Source of the DNA: Candidatus Aerophobetes bacterium Ae_b3b | GTDB lineage: Bacteria; Aerophobota; Aerophobia; Aerophobales; AE-B3A | NCBI GenBank assembly: GCA_005223085.1 | Contig: NJBP01000083.1 | Coordinates: 1-5,512 of the forward strand | Direction of reading: 5' to 3' | Length of the DNA stretch: 5,512 nt | Part shown: one piece after another, positions 1 through 4,901 of the stretch | How the letters are laid out: the number at the start of each line of letters is the position of its first letter | Position numbering within the stretch: the first letter of the stretch is position 1 | The notes under the pieces: model-generated | Database searches by the model: none | Seen by the model: the letters and a program-made list of their open reading frames with translations, nothing else | What the model was told of the DNA's origin: nothing | Program-made: the position numbers and the translations under genes

Positions 1-6
1 GTTAAA

Positions 7-903
7 CTATGCTCTATCTTGCTTTAAGCTACGCAATACCTGGGAGAGAACGTTGATTATCTCGGATCGGTCTACCCGGGCTTTCCTGAACCTAATTTTC
101 AGAATGAAATCTTTTTCCGGAGCCCGGAATTGGTACTGGTAGTATTGAGGTCTTCCTCGGGTAGGTTTTGATTTTCTAAGTTTTGTTTTTACCTCTCGGA
201 CCGTTAATTTTCCTTCCCGTAGTTGTTGGCAAAACTCCCTGATATTTTTTTCATCACCTTGCCGAACAAGCAGTAACAATAAGGATTTAGGAAAAGCGTC
301 CGATGTTCGGACGCTCCTCTTTATGTCTTTCGGCAGTTTAAGTAGACTGATCATCTCATTAACATAGGTTTTGGGAAGGCCCAGCTCTTTAGCCGCAGCT
401 CTCTGGGAGTAGCCTGGGTTTTCCATTCTCTGATTGTCAATTAAGGTTTGAATAGCCTCTGCTTCTTCTAAAGCCGGGAGGTCTTGTCGCTGAATGTTTT
501 CAATCAACTGGTGAGTGAGTCGAACCCGCCGGTCGATATCTTTTATGATGCAGGGCAGCTCTGAAAGTCCCGCTAATTTAGCGGCCTCATAGCGGCGCTC
601 GCCGTTGATAATCTTAAAATAATCGCCGTGGTCTACATACTCTACGGTAATAGGCTGGAGAAGACCGTGCTCTCGGATCGACGCTGCCAGCTCCTTTAAA
701 GTTCTGGCATCACGGCGTCTTCGGGGCTGGTCAGGATCAGACTTTATTCTGGAGATATCGATCATCCGGGCACCCGAGATCCCTCTGGTTTCCTCCCTGA
801 TACCTTTTCGTTTCTTTTCAACTACCTCCTCGGTTTCACCAGGCAGGGAGGCAAAGGTATCGTGGGCCAATTTTCTTAGAACAAGTTCCTTTCTTTTAGC
901 CAT
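7..903 (-). CDS. parB: ParB/Spo0J-family partition protein (CTP-dependent DNA-binding protein)
   Basis: A 298-residue protein, close to the usual 280-300 for chromosomal-type ParB. The N-terminal ~45 residues are basic and charged, the part that in ParB proteins contacts ParA. Residues ~48-121 form the ParB N-terminal (CTP-binding) domain, with DPDQPR at 56-61 and the signature GERR at 101-104. ENIQRQDL at 135-142 is the conserved box that follows. Residues ~165-190 (SQRAAAKELGLPKTYVNEMI) are the helix-turn-helix that would bind parS. The last ~40 residues are a basic C-terminal dimerisation-like segment. By family knowledge, ParB loads at parS, slides as a CTP-gated clamp and stimulates ParA. 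The ATG overlaps the end of parA by 8 nt, with GAGGAG about 10 nt upstream, so translation is probably coupled. No 16-bp palindrome like the classical parS (TGTTTCACGTGAAACA) was noticed in the window. It may serve a chromosome or a plasmid. Confidence 0.93.
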   Translation of the reverse strand: MAKRKELVLRKLAHDTFASLPGETEEVVEKKRKGIREETRGISGARMIDISRIKSDPDQPRRRRDARTLKELAASIREHGLLQPITVEYVDHGDYFKIINGERRYEAAKLAGLSELPCIIKDIDRRVRLTHQLIENIQRQDLPALEEAEAIQTLIDNQRMENPGYSQRAAAKELGLPKTYVNEMISLLKLPKDIKRSVRTSDAFPKSLLLLLVRQGDEKNIREFCQQLREGKLTVREVKTKLRKSKPTRGRPQYYQYQFRAPEKDFILKIRFRKARVDRSEIINVLSQVLRSLKQDRA

Positions 904-1696
904 AATCCAGAATCTCCTCGGCTAATCTTCGGTATACTTCTGCGTACTGCGACACGGGGAGGTAGGTGGTGATCGGCTTCTTGAAGGTAGCTGCCTCTGC
1001 GTATCTTACGCTGCTTTTTAGCTCCACTTTAAACACCTTATCTTTGAAGCTTTCTAGGATAGTATCGCGGTATACTTCCTCCAGCTTCCTTCTTCCGTCA
1101 TACCTATTGATAAGGTATCCCATGATTTTAAGCTGAGGATTGGCTCTTTTTCTAATTTTGGCAATCGCGCCCCTTAAGTGGGCGGTTCCTTTCACCGCCC
1201 ACTCCTGGCATTCCAGAGGTATTATCACCTTGTCTGCGGCCACCAGTCCAATTCTCGTGGCCAATCCTAAACTTGGGGGACAATCAATTATGGTGTAGTC
1301 GTAGCTGGCTTTTATCTCTTTTAATTTGTCGACTAAAAAGTATTGGGCGTCAGGCTCTCCCGCCAGTTGAAGGTCTATTTTGCTCAGGTCAATATTAGAG
1401 GGAATAATATCGATATTTTGAAAAGAGGTCTTTTGAATGGCCCTCAAGACGGGGATATCATCATCTAAGAGGATATCGGCTACGGTGATCTTGAGGTTGT
1501 AGATACTATCTAAAAAGACCGAGGAAAGATTTCCCTGTTGATCTAAATCGATGAGGAGGATCTTTTGGTTTTTTTCCGCGAGGGCCCCGGAAAGATTAAA
1601 GGTGACATTGGTCTTTCCCACTCCTCCCTTTTGATTGGCAATAGCGATAACTGGGGAAATTTTCTTATTCTGTGGGCGTTGTCTTTGCCTGACCAT
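896..1696 (-). CDS. parA: ParA/Soj-family partition ATPase
   Basis: A 266-residue deviant-Walker ATPase of the ParA/MinD superfamily, within the normal 250-270 length of Soj-type ParA. After ~14 basic and polar residues comes the deviant Walker A motif KGGVGKT (23-29), with both the signature lysine (K23) and the phosphate-binding lysine (K28). Walker A' is LIDLDQQGN (48-56) and Walker B is TIIDCPPSLG (135-144). No N-terminal HTH is present, so this is not the long plasmid type Ia form that represses its own operon. By family knowledge it binds DNA nonspecifically as an ATP dimer and moves ParB-parS complexes. It starts 3 nt after the MerR-like gene stops, with AAGG just before its ATG, and overlaps parB by 8 nt. 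All three genes should therefore share one transcript. Its substrate could equally be a plasmid or the chromosome. Confidence 0.95.
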   Translation of the reverse strand: MVRQRQRPQNKKISPVIAIANQKGGVGKTNVTFNLSGALAEKNQKILLIDLDQQGNLSSVFLDSIYNLKITVADILLDDDIPVLRAIQKTSFQNIDIIPSNIDLSKIDLQLAGEPDAQYFLVDKLKEIKASYDYTIIDCPPSLGLATRIGLVAADKVIIPLECQEWAVKGTAHLRGAIAKIRKRANPQLKIMGYLINRYDGRRKLEEVYRDTILESFKDKVFKVELKSSVRYAEAATFKKPITTYLPVSQYAEVYRRLAEEILDYG

Positions 1697-1699
1697 TCC

Positions 1700-1969
1700 T
1701 TACCTTGCTCTCTTTTCAGAGCCCAGGCTCAACTCTAGTTGGGGGTTGTTCAGCTCCTCCATTGCCTTTTGATAGGCAATTTTATGCTTAAACCCCTGTT
1801 TGAGATATTTCCATATCGCCTGGATCTTCTTAAAGTCCTCCTCGGTGAACTCTCTGGCCTCGAGCTCACCCCGGGGGACCTTTTTCGGGTGAATATAGCC
1901 CTTTTGTTCCAGGTAATAGAGTTTATGTCTGGGGATGTCTATTTTTTCCAGAATATCAGAGGTCTGCAT
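1700..1969 (-). CDS. Small MerR-like winged-helix DNA-binding protein
   Basis: An 89-90 residue protein made almost only of a MerR-type winged helix-turn-helix. Residues ~4-28 form the HTH with the family-typical HKLYYLEQKGYI. A wing follows around PKKVPRGELEAREF, and then EEDFKKIQAIWKYLKQGF, which matches the helices following the wing in MerR proteins. It stops after a short charged tail, so it lacks the effector-binding C-terminal domain and the long dimerisation helix of full MerR regulators (usually 120-270 residues). There are two consecutive ATG codons (1972 and 1969). GGGAG at 1978-1974 leaves 1 nt to the first and 4 nt to the second, so I prefer 1969. It is the first gene of the parA-parB operon, directly below a promoter and a repeated motif. 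I infer an autoregulator of the partition operon or a site-specific adaptor for it. It could also be an excisionase-like or phage-derived MerR fold. Confidence 0.82.
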   Translation of the reverse strand: MQTSDILEKIDIPRHKLYYLEQKGYIHPKKVPRGELEAREFTEEDFKKIQAIWKYLKQGFKHKIAYQKAMEELNNPQLELSLGSEKRAR

Positions 1970-1981
1970 CATTCTCCCTGG

Positions 1982-2004
1982 TAGATTTATAAATATAGAT
2001 TTAT
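1982..2004. promoter_or_regulatory. Candidate operator: direct repeat TAGATTTAT x2 with palindrome ATTTATAAAT
   Basis: TAGATTTAT occurs at 1982-1990 and again at 1996-2004, 14 bp start to start. The first copy overlaps the perfect palindrome ATTTATAAAT (1985-1994). The array lies between the predicted transcription start and the first codon of the MerR-like gene, where a bound repressor would block the operon. Pairing it with the MerR-like protein is inference. AT-rich intergenic DNA can give such repeats by chance. Confidence 0.4.
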
Positions 2005-2011
2005 TCTTATA

Positions 2012-2040
2012 TACTATAGCCCAGAAAAAAAATATGTCAA
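2012..2040 (-). promoter_or_regulatory. Sigma-70-type promoter of the merR-like/parA/parB operon
   Basis: On the minus strand, a perfect -35 TTGACA (2040-2035) is followed by a 16-bp spacer and TATAGT (2018-2013), a 5/6 match to the -10 consensus. The spacer contains a run of eight T. Transcription would start near 2006-2004, giving a leader of about 35 nt to the MerR-like gene. A second -10-like TATAAG lies slightly downstream but at a poorer distance. Confidence 0.65.
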
Positions 2041-2060
2041 GGGTGCGATTTGGGGCATAG

Positions 2061-2091
2061 GTGAAGTGGGGCTAGCTCTCGACACCTTCAC
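2061..2091. repeat. Imperfect hairpin in the divergent intergenic region
   Basis: GTGAAG (2061-2066) is complementary to CTTCAC (2086-2091). The stem can continue with TG/CA across one bulged C, and the loop contains the palindrome GCTAGC. No T run follows on either side, so a terminator is not supported. It lies between the two divergent promoters. The arms resemble parS half-sites only loosely. Confidence 0.35.
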
Positions 2092-2113
2092 GGAGTATCC
2101 AAATTCAGAGTGT

Positions 2114-2141
2114 TTGACTTACAAGCGCTAAAATGTAATAT
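2114..2141 (+). promoter_or_regulatory. Sigma-70-type promoter of the MFS transporter gene
   Basis: TTGACT (2114-2119), 16-bp spacer, TAATAT (2136-2141). Transcription would start near 2148, about 38 nt before the preferred ATG. The -10 box lies inside the perfect 12-bp palindrome GTAATATATTAC (2135-2146). The arms CAAGCG (2122-2127) and CGCTTG (2160-2165) bracket the same region. Occupation of these symmetric sites by a regulator would block polymerase. Confidence 0.55.
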
Positions 2142-2185
2142 ATTACCTGATTCAATAAACGCTTGGTAGGGTGAGGATAAAGGTA

Positions 2186-3499
2186 ATGAATGCACCAGAA
2201 AACGATGAACAGAGGACCGGGTTAAGCTACAGATGGGTAATATTTTTGATATTGGCAATGGGATATGCTATAGTCTACTTCCATAGGGTGGCACCCGCGG
2301 TGGTGGTTCCTGAATTAACCAGGAGTTTCCGAATTAAAGGGGTGGCTCTGGGAGTTTTGGCTTCGGCTTACTTTTACCCCTATGCTCTTATGCAGCTTCC
2401 TTCGGGATTGCTGAGTGATTCTCTAGGTCCAAGAAAAACAGTAACCGCCTTTACATTGATTGCCGCGGCAGGAGCTATCCTGTTTGGGATTTCTCCCACT
2501 TTTTTCACGGCAATTCTGGGTAGAATTATGGTCGGTCTGGGGGTTTCGGTACTTTTTATACCAACTCTTAAAATTCTAGCTAACTGGTTTGAAGTGGAGA
2601 AGTTTGCCATTGTAACCGGGATCTTAATGGCCATTGGTGGGCTGGGTTGGCTCTTTGCAGCCACTCCTTTGGCACTTTTGACCCTGTGGCTGGGATGGAG
2701 GGTAACCTTTATTATTATTGGTCTGGTGAGCCTTGTTCTTGCCCTCCTTACTTACCTTATAGTGAGAGACCATCCTGCTGAGCTGGGAGTTTCCGGTATC
2801 CTTAAGGCTGAGGGTACTACCTCATCTTCATCTGGGGAACAAAAGTTACCTCTGCTTCAGGGAGTTAAAATGGTTTTATCTGAGAAAAAATTCTGGCCTC
2901 TGGCTGTCTGGTTTTTCTGCACCGGAGGGATCCTTTTTGGCTTTGGAGGTTTGTGGGCAGGCCCCTATCTGATGCAGGTGTATAACCTCAGTAAGGCTCA
3001 GACAGGAAATATCCTGATGATGATAGCGGTGGGAATGATAGTGGGAAGTCCAATGTTAGGCCTTCTATCGGAGAAGGTCTTTCATGGCAGAAAATTGGTT
3101 TTGTTGATAAGCTCCTCTACCCTAACTGGTATTTGGGTGTTGTTTGTCCTTTTAGTAGATGGACTGAGTGTTTTCTTTCTTTATGGACTATTCTTTCTGC
3201 TAGGAATATTTGCCAGTGGCATAGTGGTTATTGGCTTTGCGGCAGCCAAAGAACTTTTTCCAGCCCAGATCGCGGGTACCTCAACCGGTATGGTGAATCT
3301 ATTTCCCTTTGCCGGAGGGGCTTTGTTTCAACCAGTGATAGGCTTAGTTTTAGATTACAGTGGTAAATTGGATAATATATACTCTATAGAAGCTTACCGG
3401 ATCTCTTTTGTGGGGTTTCTGCTGGCAGCCATACTAGCCCTGATCTCGGTACTTTTTATGAGGGAAACTCCCCTTGTAAAGACAGGAGAAATTTCCTGA
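2186..3499 (+). CDS. MFS transporter (12 transmembrane segments)
   Basis: An integral inner-membrane secondary carrier of the major facilitator superfamily; the substrate cannot be read from sequence. Numbering here counts from the in-frame GTG at 2171 (442 aa). Strongly hydrophobic helices occur from residue ~22 to ~200 and again from ~241 to ~430. They are split by a polar central loop (~200-240, with a serine run), the usual 6+6 layout. MFS motif A lies between helices 2 and 3 as GLLSDSLGPRK (79-89), with the key aspartate D83. RVAPAVVVPEL in the first loop is common in MFS anion/sugar-phosphate-like and nitrate-type carriers, but this is weak evidence. I prefer ATG 2186 (437 aa), because the SD-like GGTGAGG (2169-2175) is ~10 nt before it and overlaps the GTG itself. 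It has its own promoter, divergent from the partition operon, and no co-directional partner. The gene appears intact. Confidence 0.92.
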   Translation: MNAPENDEQRTGLSYRWVIFLILAMGYAIVYFHRVAPAVVVPELTRSFRIKGVALGVLASAYFYPYALMQLPSGLLSDSLGPRKTVTAFTLIAAAGAILFGISPTFFTAILGRIMVGLGVSVLFIPTLKILANWFEVEKFAIVTGILMAIGGLGWLFAATPLALLTLWLGWRVTFIIIGLVSLVLALLTYLIVRDHPAELGVSGILKAEGTTSSSSGEQKLPLLQGVKMVLSEKKFWPLAVWFFCTGGILFGFGGLWAGPYLMQVYNLSKAQTGNILMMIAVGMIVGSPMLGLLSEKVFHGRKLVLLISSSTLTGIWVLFVLLVDGLSVFFLYGLFFLLGIFASGIVVIGFAAAKELFPAQIAGTSTGMVNLFPFAGGALFQPVIGLVLDYSGKLDNIYSIEAYRISFVGFLLAAILALISVLFMRETPLVKTGEIS

Positions 3500-3508
3500 C
3501 CTCTTTTT
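3483..3508 (+). terminator. Weak intrinsic terminator-like hairpin overlapping the MFS stop codon
   Basis: CAGGAG (3483-3488) can pair with TTCCTG (3493-3498), including one G-T pair, around an AAAT loop. Five T residues (3504-3508) follow after a 5-nt gap. The stem is short and the T run is displaced, so termination would be inefficient at best. Confidence 0.3.
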
Positions 3509-3729
3509 ACCACTTTGCTCTGTTCCGCTTGACTTATAGATCTGCCTTTGCTAGCATTTGAAGAAGGAGAACTGTAAATACTCAGTAAACCCCGTTAGAA
3601 TTCATCTGAAGGGTTAGGTTCATGGGTTGCTTTTCAAGCCGGTGCAACGCCACCACCTAACAAACATATCTTAGAGGAACTTGTGTAGCTTTAAGACAGA
3701 AGGACCTATATGAGGATATTTAACTATTT
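3500..3729. other. Gene-free spacer after the MFS gene
   Basis: No frame carries a start with a ribosome binding site and a credible protein. One plus-strand frame stays open for 29 codons (3599-3685) but has no start and is closed by stops on both sides. The only structured item is the inverted repeat at 3613-3661. The segment could be an old gene or insertion scar, but I do not recognise it. Confidence 0.5.
3613..3661. repeat. Two-stem inverted repeat, possible structured RNA or recombination scar
   Basis: GTTAGGT (3613-3619) pairs perfectly with ACCTAAC (3655-3661). Inside it, GTTGC (3626-3630) pairs with GCAAC (3644-3648), and GG (3624-3625) can pair with CC (3650-3651) past a bulged G. 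That makes 14 base pairs around a 13-nt loop. No T run follows. No known riboswitch class was recognised. Confidence 0.45.
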
Positions 3730-3930
3730 TCAGCCAACAGATATTAGATTTCCCTCCTTATCAAATTTCATCTCTTCTAAGGTGCCAATGATTTCGATAT
3801 CATCTCTATGAGCGAATTCTTGGAGAAGCGCCTTCGATACACATACCTCATCAAGCTTTAAGATGTTCTTTATCCTTACCACTCGTGCTTTTTCTGACTC
3901 GACTCCCCAGCAGGTATCGAGCTTTATACC
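3730..3930 (-). pseudogene. 3' remnant of an unidentified gene, start missing
   Basis: On the minus strand a frame is open for 66 codons, ends in TGA (3732-3730) and is preceded immediately by an in-frame TAA (3933-3931). It has no early ATG. The translation looks like real protein: it contains DTCWGVESEKARVVRIKN near the start, then LKLDEVCVSKALLQEF and LEEMKFDKEGNLISVG, with alternating hydrophobic and charged residues and a natural-looking end. The only internal ATG is close to the C-terminus. It reads as the C-terminal domain of a longer enzyme whose 5' part is gone. The open frame stops 13 bp from the left inverted repeat of the adjacent IS relic, so insertion with deletion probably truncated it. 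No continuation was found on the far side of that element. I do not recognise the family. Confidence 0.6.
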
Positions 3931-3964
3931 TTAAAGAATCACCTAATTATTTTACATTTTCTTT

Positions 3965-3996
3965 TTGACAAATGAGCTTTTACATGATCATATAAC
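3965..3996 (+). promoter_or_regulatory. Weak promoter-like signal ahead of the transposase remnant
   Basis: A perfect -35 TTGACA (3965-3970) lies just inside the left end of the IS relic. The best -10 match, TATAAC (3991-3996), is at a long 20-bp spacing. GAAGG (4001-4005) then serves as ribosome binding site 9 nt before ATG 4015. Confidence 0.35.
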
Positions 3997-4014
3997 TTAT
4001 GAAGGCATGAAAGA

Positions 4015-4522
4015 ATGAGGGGATATAAATTTATATCTATCAAAGAGAAGATCCTGATAGTCTCTCAGGTGATAGCTGGGGAAGAGATACAGCTTGTAGC
4101 CAACAAGCACAGGGCAAGTAGACCTTCTATTTATAGCTGGACCCAAAGAGCAAAAAGTGCCTTAGAGAAAGCACTAGGCCTAAAGAGGCAGGACCTAAGT
4201 TAAAAAGAACCAAGCTTGATGCAAAAGATAAGATGATTCAAGAACAAAAAAAGGAAATAGGCAGACCAAAGGATATCATCAAAAAGAAAGAAAAACAGCT
4301 TGGAAATTTGAGAGGGAAAATAAACCTTGAGAAAAAAGAAATTCCTCGCCCTTCAAAGTGTCCCCATTGTGGATTTGAGAAGATATACAAAAATGGCCCC
4401 TACAAGATAACGGCAAAAAGATTACTTAATGAATTTAAAAAGGGAAAGAAAAGGAGATAATAGTCCAGCAGTTCATTTGCTCTTATTGCAAGATTACTAT
4501 TCATCCGCCAGAAAAAAGAGAA
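4015..4522 (+). pseudogene. Frameshifted transposase N-terminus (HTH, coiled coil, zinc ribbon)
   Basis: The gene can be rebuilt across three frames. Frame A (4015-~4185) encodes a transposase-type helix-turn-helix with KEKILIVSQVIAGEE and HRASRPSIYSWTQRA. Frame B (~4182-~4450) continues with GPKLKRTKLDAKDKMIQEQK, a long basic coiled coil, and then the first zinc knuckle CPHCGFEKIYKNGPYKI. Frame C (~4442-4522) gives KEIIVQQFICSYCKITIHPP with the second knuckle CSYC. Only the combined reading yields a CxxC...CxxC zinc ribbon, which is strong evidence for two frameshifts in A-rich tracts. A third shift near 4514-4520 (a run of six A) would prolong the reading to a stop at 4641. The DDE catalytic core that should follow is absent. 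The intact pieces (62 and 75 codons) are unlikely to be functional genes. HTH and zinc ribbon occur together in several IS families, so no family is named. Confidence 0.75.
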
Positions 4523-4767
4523 TAGTTATTTTTCTTTAATAGCTGCACTACAAAGTAGCCTTACCATAAAGCAAAATTTACCCACCAATGCTCAGTTAAA
4601 GAGGGTCTTTATTCGAAAGGGGCAGATTTGTTCTCTTGGATAGCAAGTATCTAACGAGATCTAACCTTCATTTCCCAGATTAAAATAATCTCTTAATGGT
4701 GTAAAATAATTATTATTTTGAAGGGCCATTCAAGCCAAAATAGTTCATATCTATTTAAATTTCGCTT
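4523..4767. other. AT-rich remnant without an intact gene
   Basis: The part up to 4643 has an open plus-strand reading (4521-4640, e.g. SYFSLIAALQSSLTIKQNLP) that may be the decayed continuation of the transposase. The rest holds the right end of the IS relic and AT-rich spacer. Short frames such as the 11-codon ATG frame on the minus strand near 4715-4750 have no ribosome binding site and are not called. Confidence 0.4.
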
Positions 4768-4795
4768 AAACTATCCTTAGAATCAAGGCTAGTTT
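4768..4795. terminator. Hairpin in the spacer before the LacI gene, possible terminator
   Basis: AAACTA (4768-4773) pairs with TAGTTT (4790-4795) and CCTT (4775-4778) with AAGG (4785-4788), with one T/C mismatch between them and a six-base loop. TCAATTTT follows on the plus strand, a broken T tract. It may end transcription coming from the IS relic. The stem is AT-rich, so strength is doubtful. Confidence 0.35.
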
Positions 4796-4824
4796 CAATT
4801 TTCCTAAAAAAACTCTTGGGGGAG

Positions 4825-4853
4825 TTGACAGTGGGACTTAAATTTAGTATAAT
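4825..4853 (+). promoter_or_regulatory. Perfect consensus sigma-70 promoter of the LacI-family gene
   Basis: TTGACA (4825-4830), exactly 17 bp, TATAAT (4848-4853): both hexamers and the spacing match consensus. Transcription should start around 4860, about 42 nt before ATG 4902. Such a strong promoter in front of a repressor gene suggests that the promoter is itself held down, most simply by the repressor acting on the repeat just downstream. Confidence 0.85.
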
Positions 4854-4856
4854 ATA

Positions 4857-4880
4857 AAACGATTAGCGAAACGATTAACG
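4857..4880. promoter_or_regulatory. Tandem 12-bp repeat at the start site, candidate LacI-family operator
   Basis: AAACGATTAGCG (4857-4868) is followed directly by AAACGATTAACG (4869-4880), with one mismatch. The core includes AGCGAAACG, which resembles half-sites of LacI-family operators centred on CG (for example the RbsR/PurR type). Symmetry around that CG is imperfect. The repeat covers the predicted transcription start, so binding would block initiation. TTTCGCT at 4760-4766 is the complement of AGCGAAA and could be an auxiliary half-site. Confidence 0.55.
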
Positions 4881-4901
4881 GAATCAAAATAAGGACGTAA
4901 T

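Larger units (their letters stand above)
3944..4712 (+). mobile_element. Degenerate, internally deleted insertion sequence
   Basis: The ends carry a perfect 13-bp inverted repeat: TAATTATTTTACA at 3944-3956 and its complement TGTAAAATAATTA at 4700-4712. Between them is a decayed transposase-like gene that begins about 60 bp inside the left end, as in a normal IS. Because TAATTA is itself palindromic, the outermost 6 bp could instead be a target duplication, leaving 7-bp TTTTACA/TGTAAAA ends. Near the ends there are further copies of the terminal motifs: TTTTACA at 3977-3983 and TAAAATAAT at 4681-4689 and 4702-4710. At 769 bp the element is too short for an IS with a full DDE transposase, and no catalytic domain is left. 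It is therefore an immobile relic or a nonautonomous derivative. The IS family is not assigned. Confidence 0.65.

Noticed and set aside
1739-1984. Plus-strand open frame of 81 codons
   Set aside because: It lies entirely opposite the MerR-like gene, has no ribosome binding site and no recognisable domain. It is a shadow of the real gene.
2041-2100. parS centromere site
   Set aside because: GTGAAG...CTTCAC recalls parS half-sites, but the arms are separated by 19 nt and the 16-bp parS palindrome is absent.
2380-2664. Minus-strand open frame of 94 codons
   Set aside because: Antisense to the MFS gene, with proline- and isoleucine-rich composition produced by the complement of membrane helices. 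No supporting signal.
3133-3366. Plus-strand open frame of 77 codons
   Set aside because: An out-of-frame shadow inside the intact MFS gene.
3613-3661. Integron attC site
   Set aside because: The outer arms fit GTTRRRY and RYYYAAC, but an attC runs RYYYAAC first and GTTRRRY last; here the order is reversed. No integrase or cassette gene is present.
3599-3688. Plus-strand 29-codon reading with protein-like look
   Set aside because: No start codon, flanked by in-frame stops and overlapping the inverted repeat. Too short to distinguish from chance.
4677-4720. Short AT palindromes (AGATT/AATCT and AAAATAAT/ATTATTTT)
   Set aside because: Very low complexity and overlapping the right end of the IS relic. 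Explained by the repeated terminal motif and AT richness.
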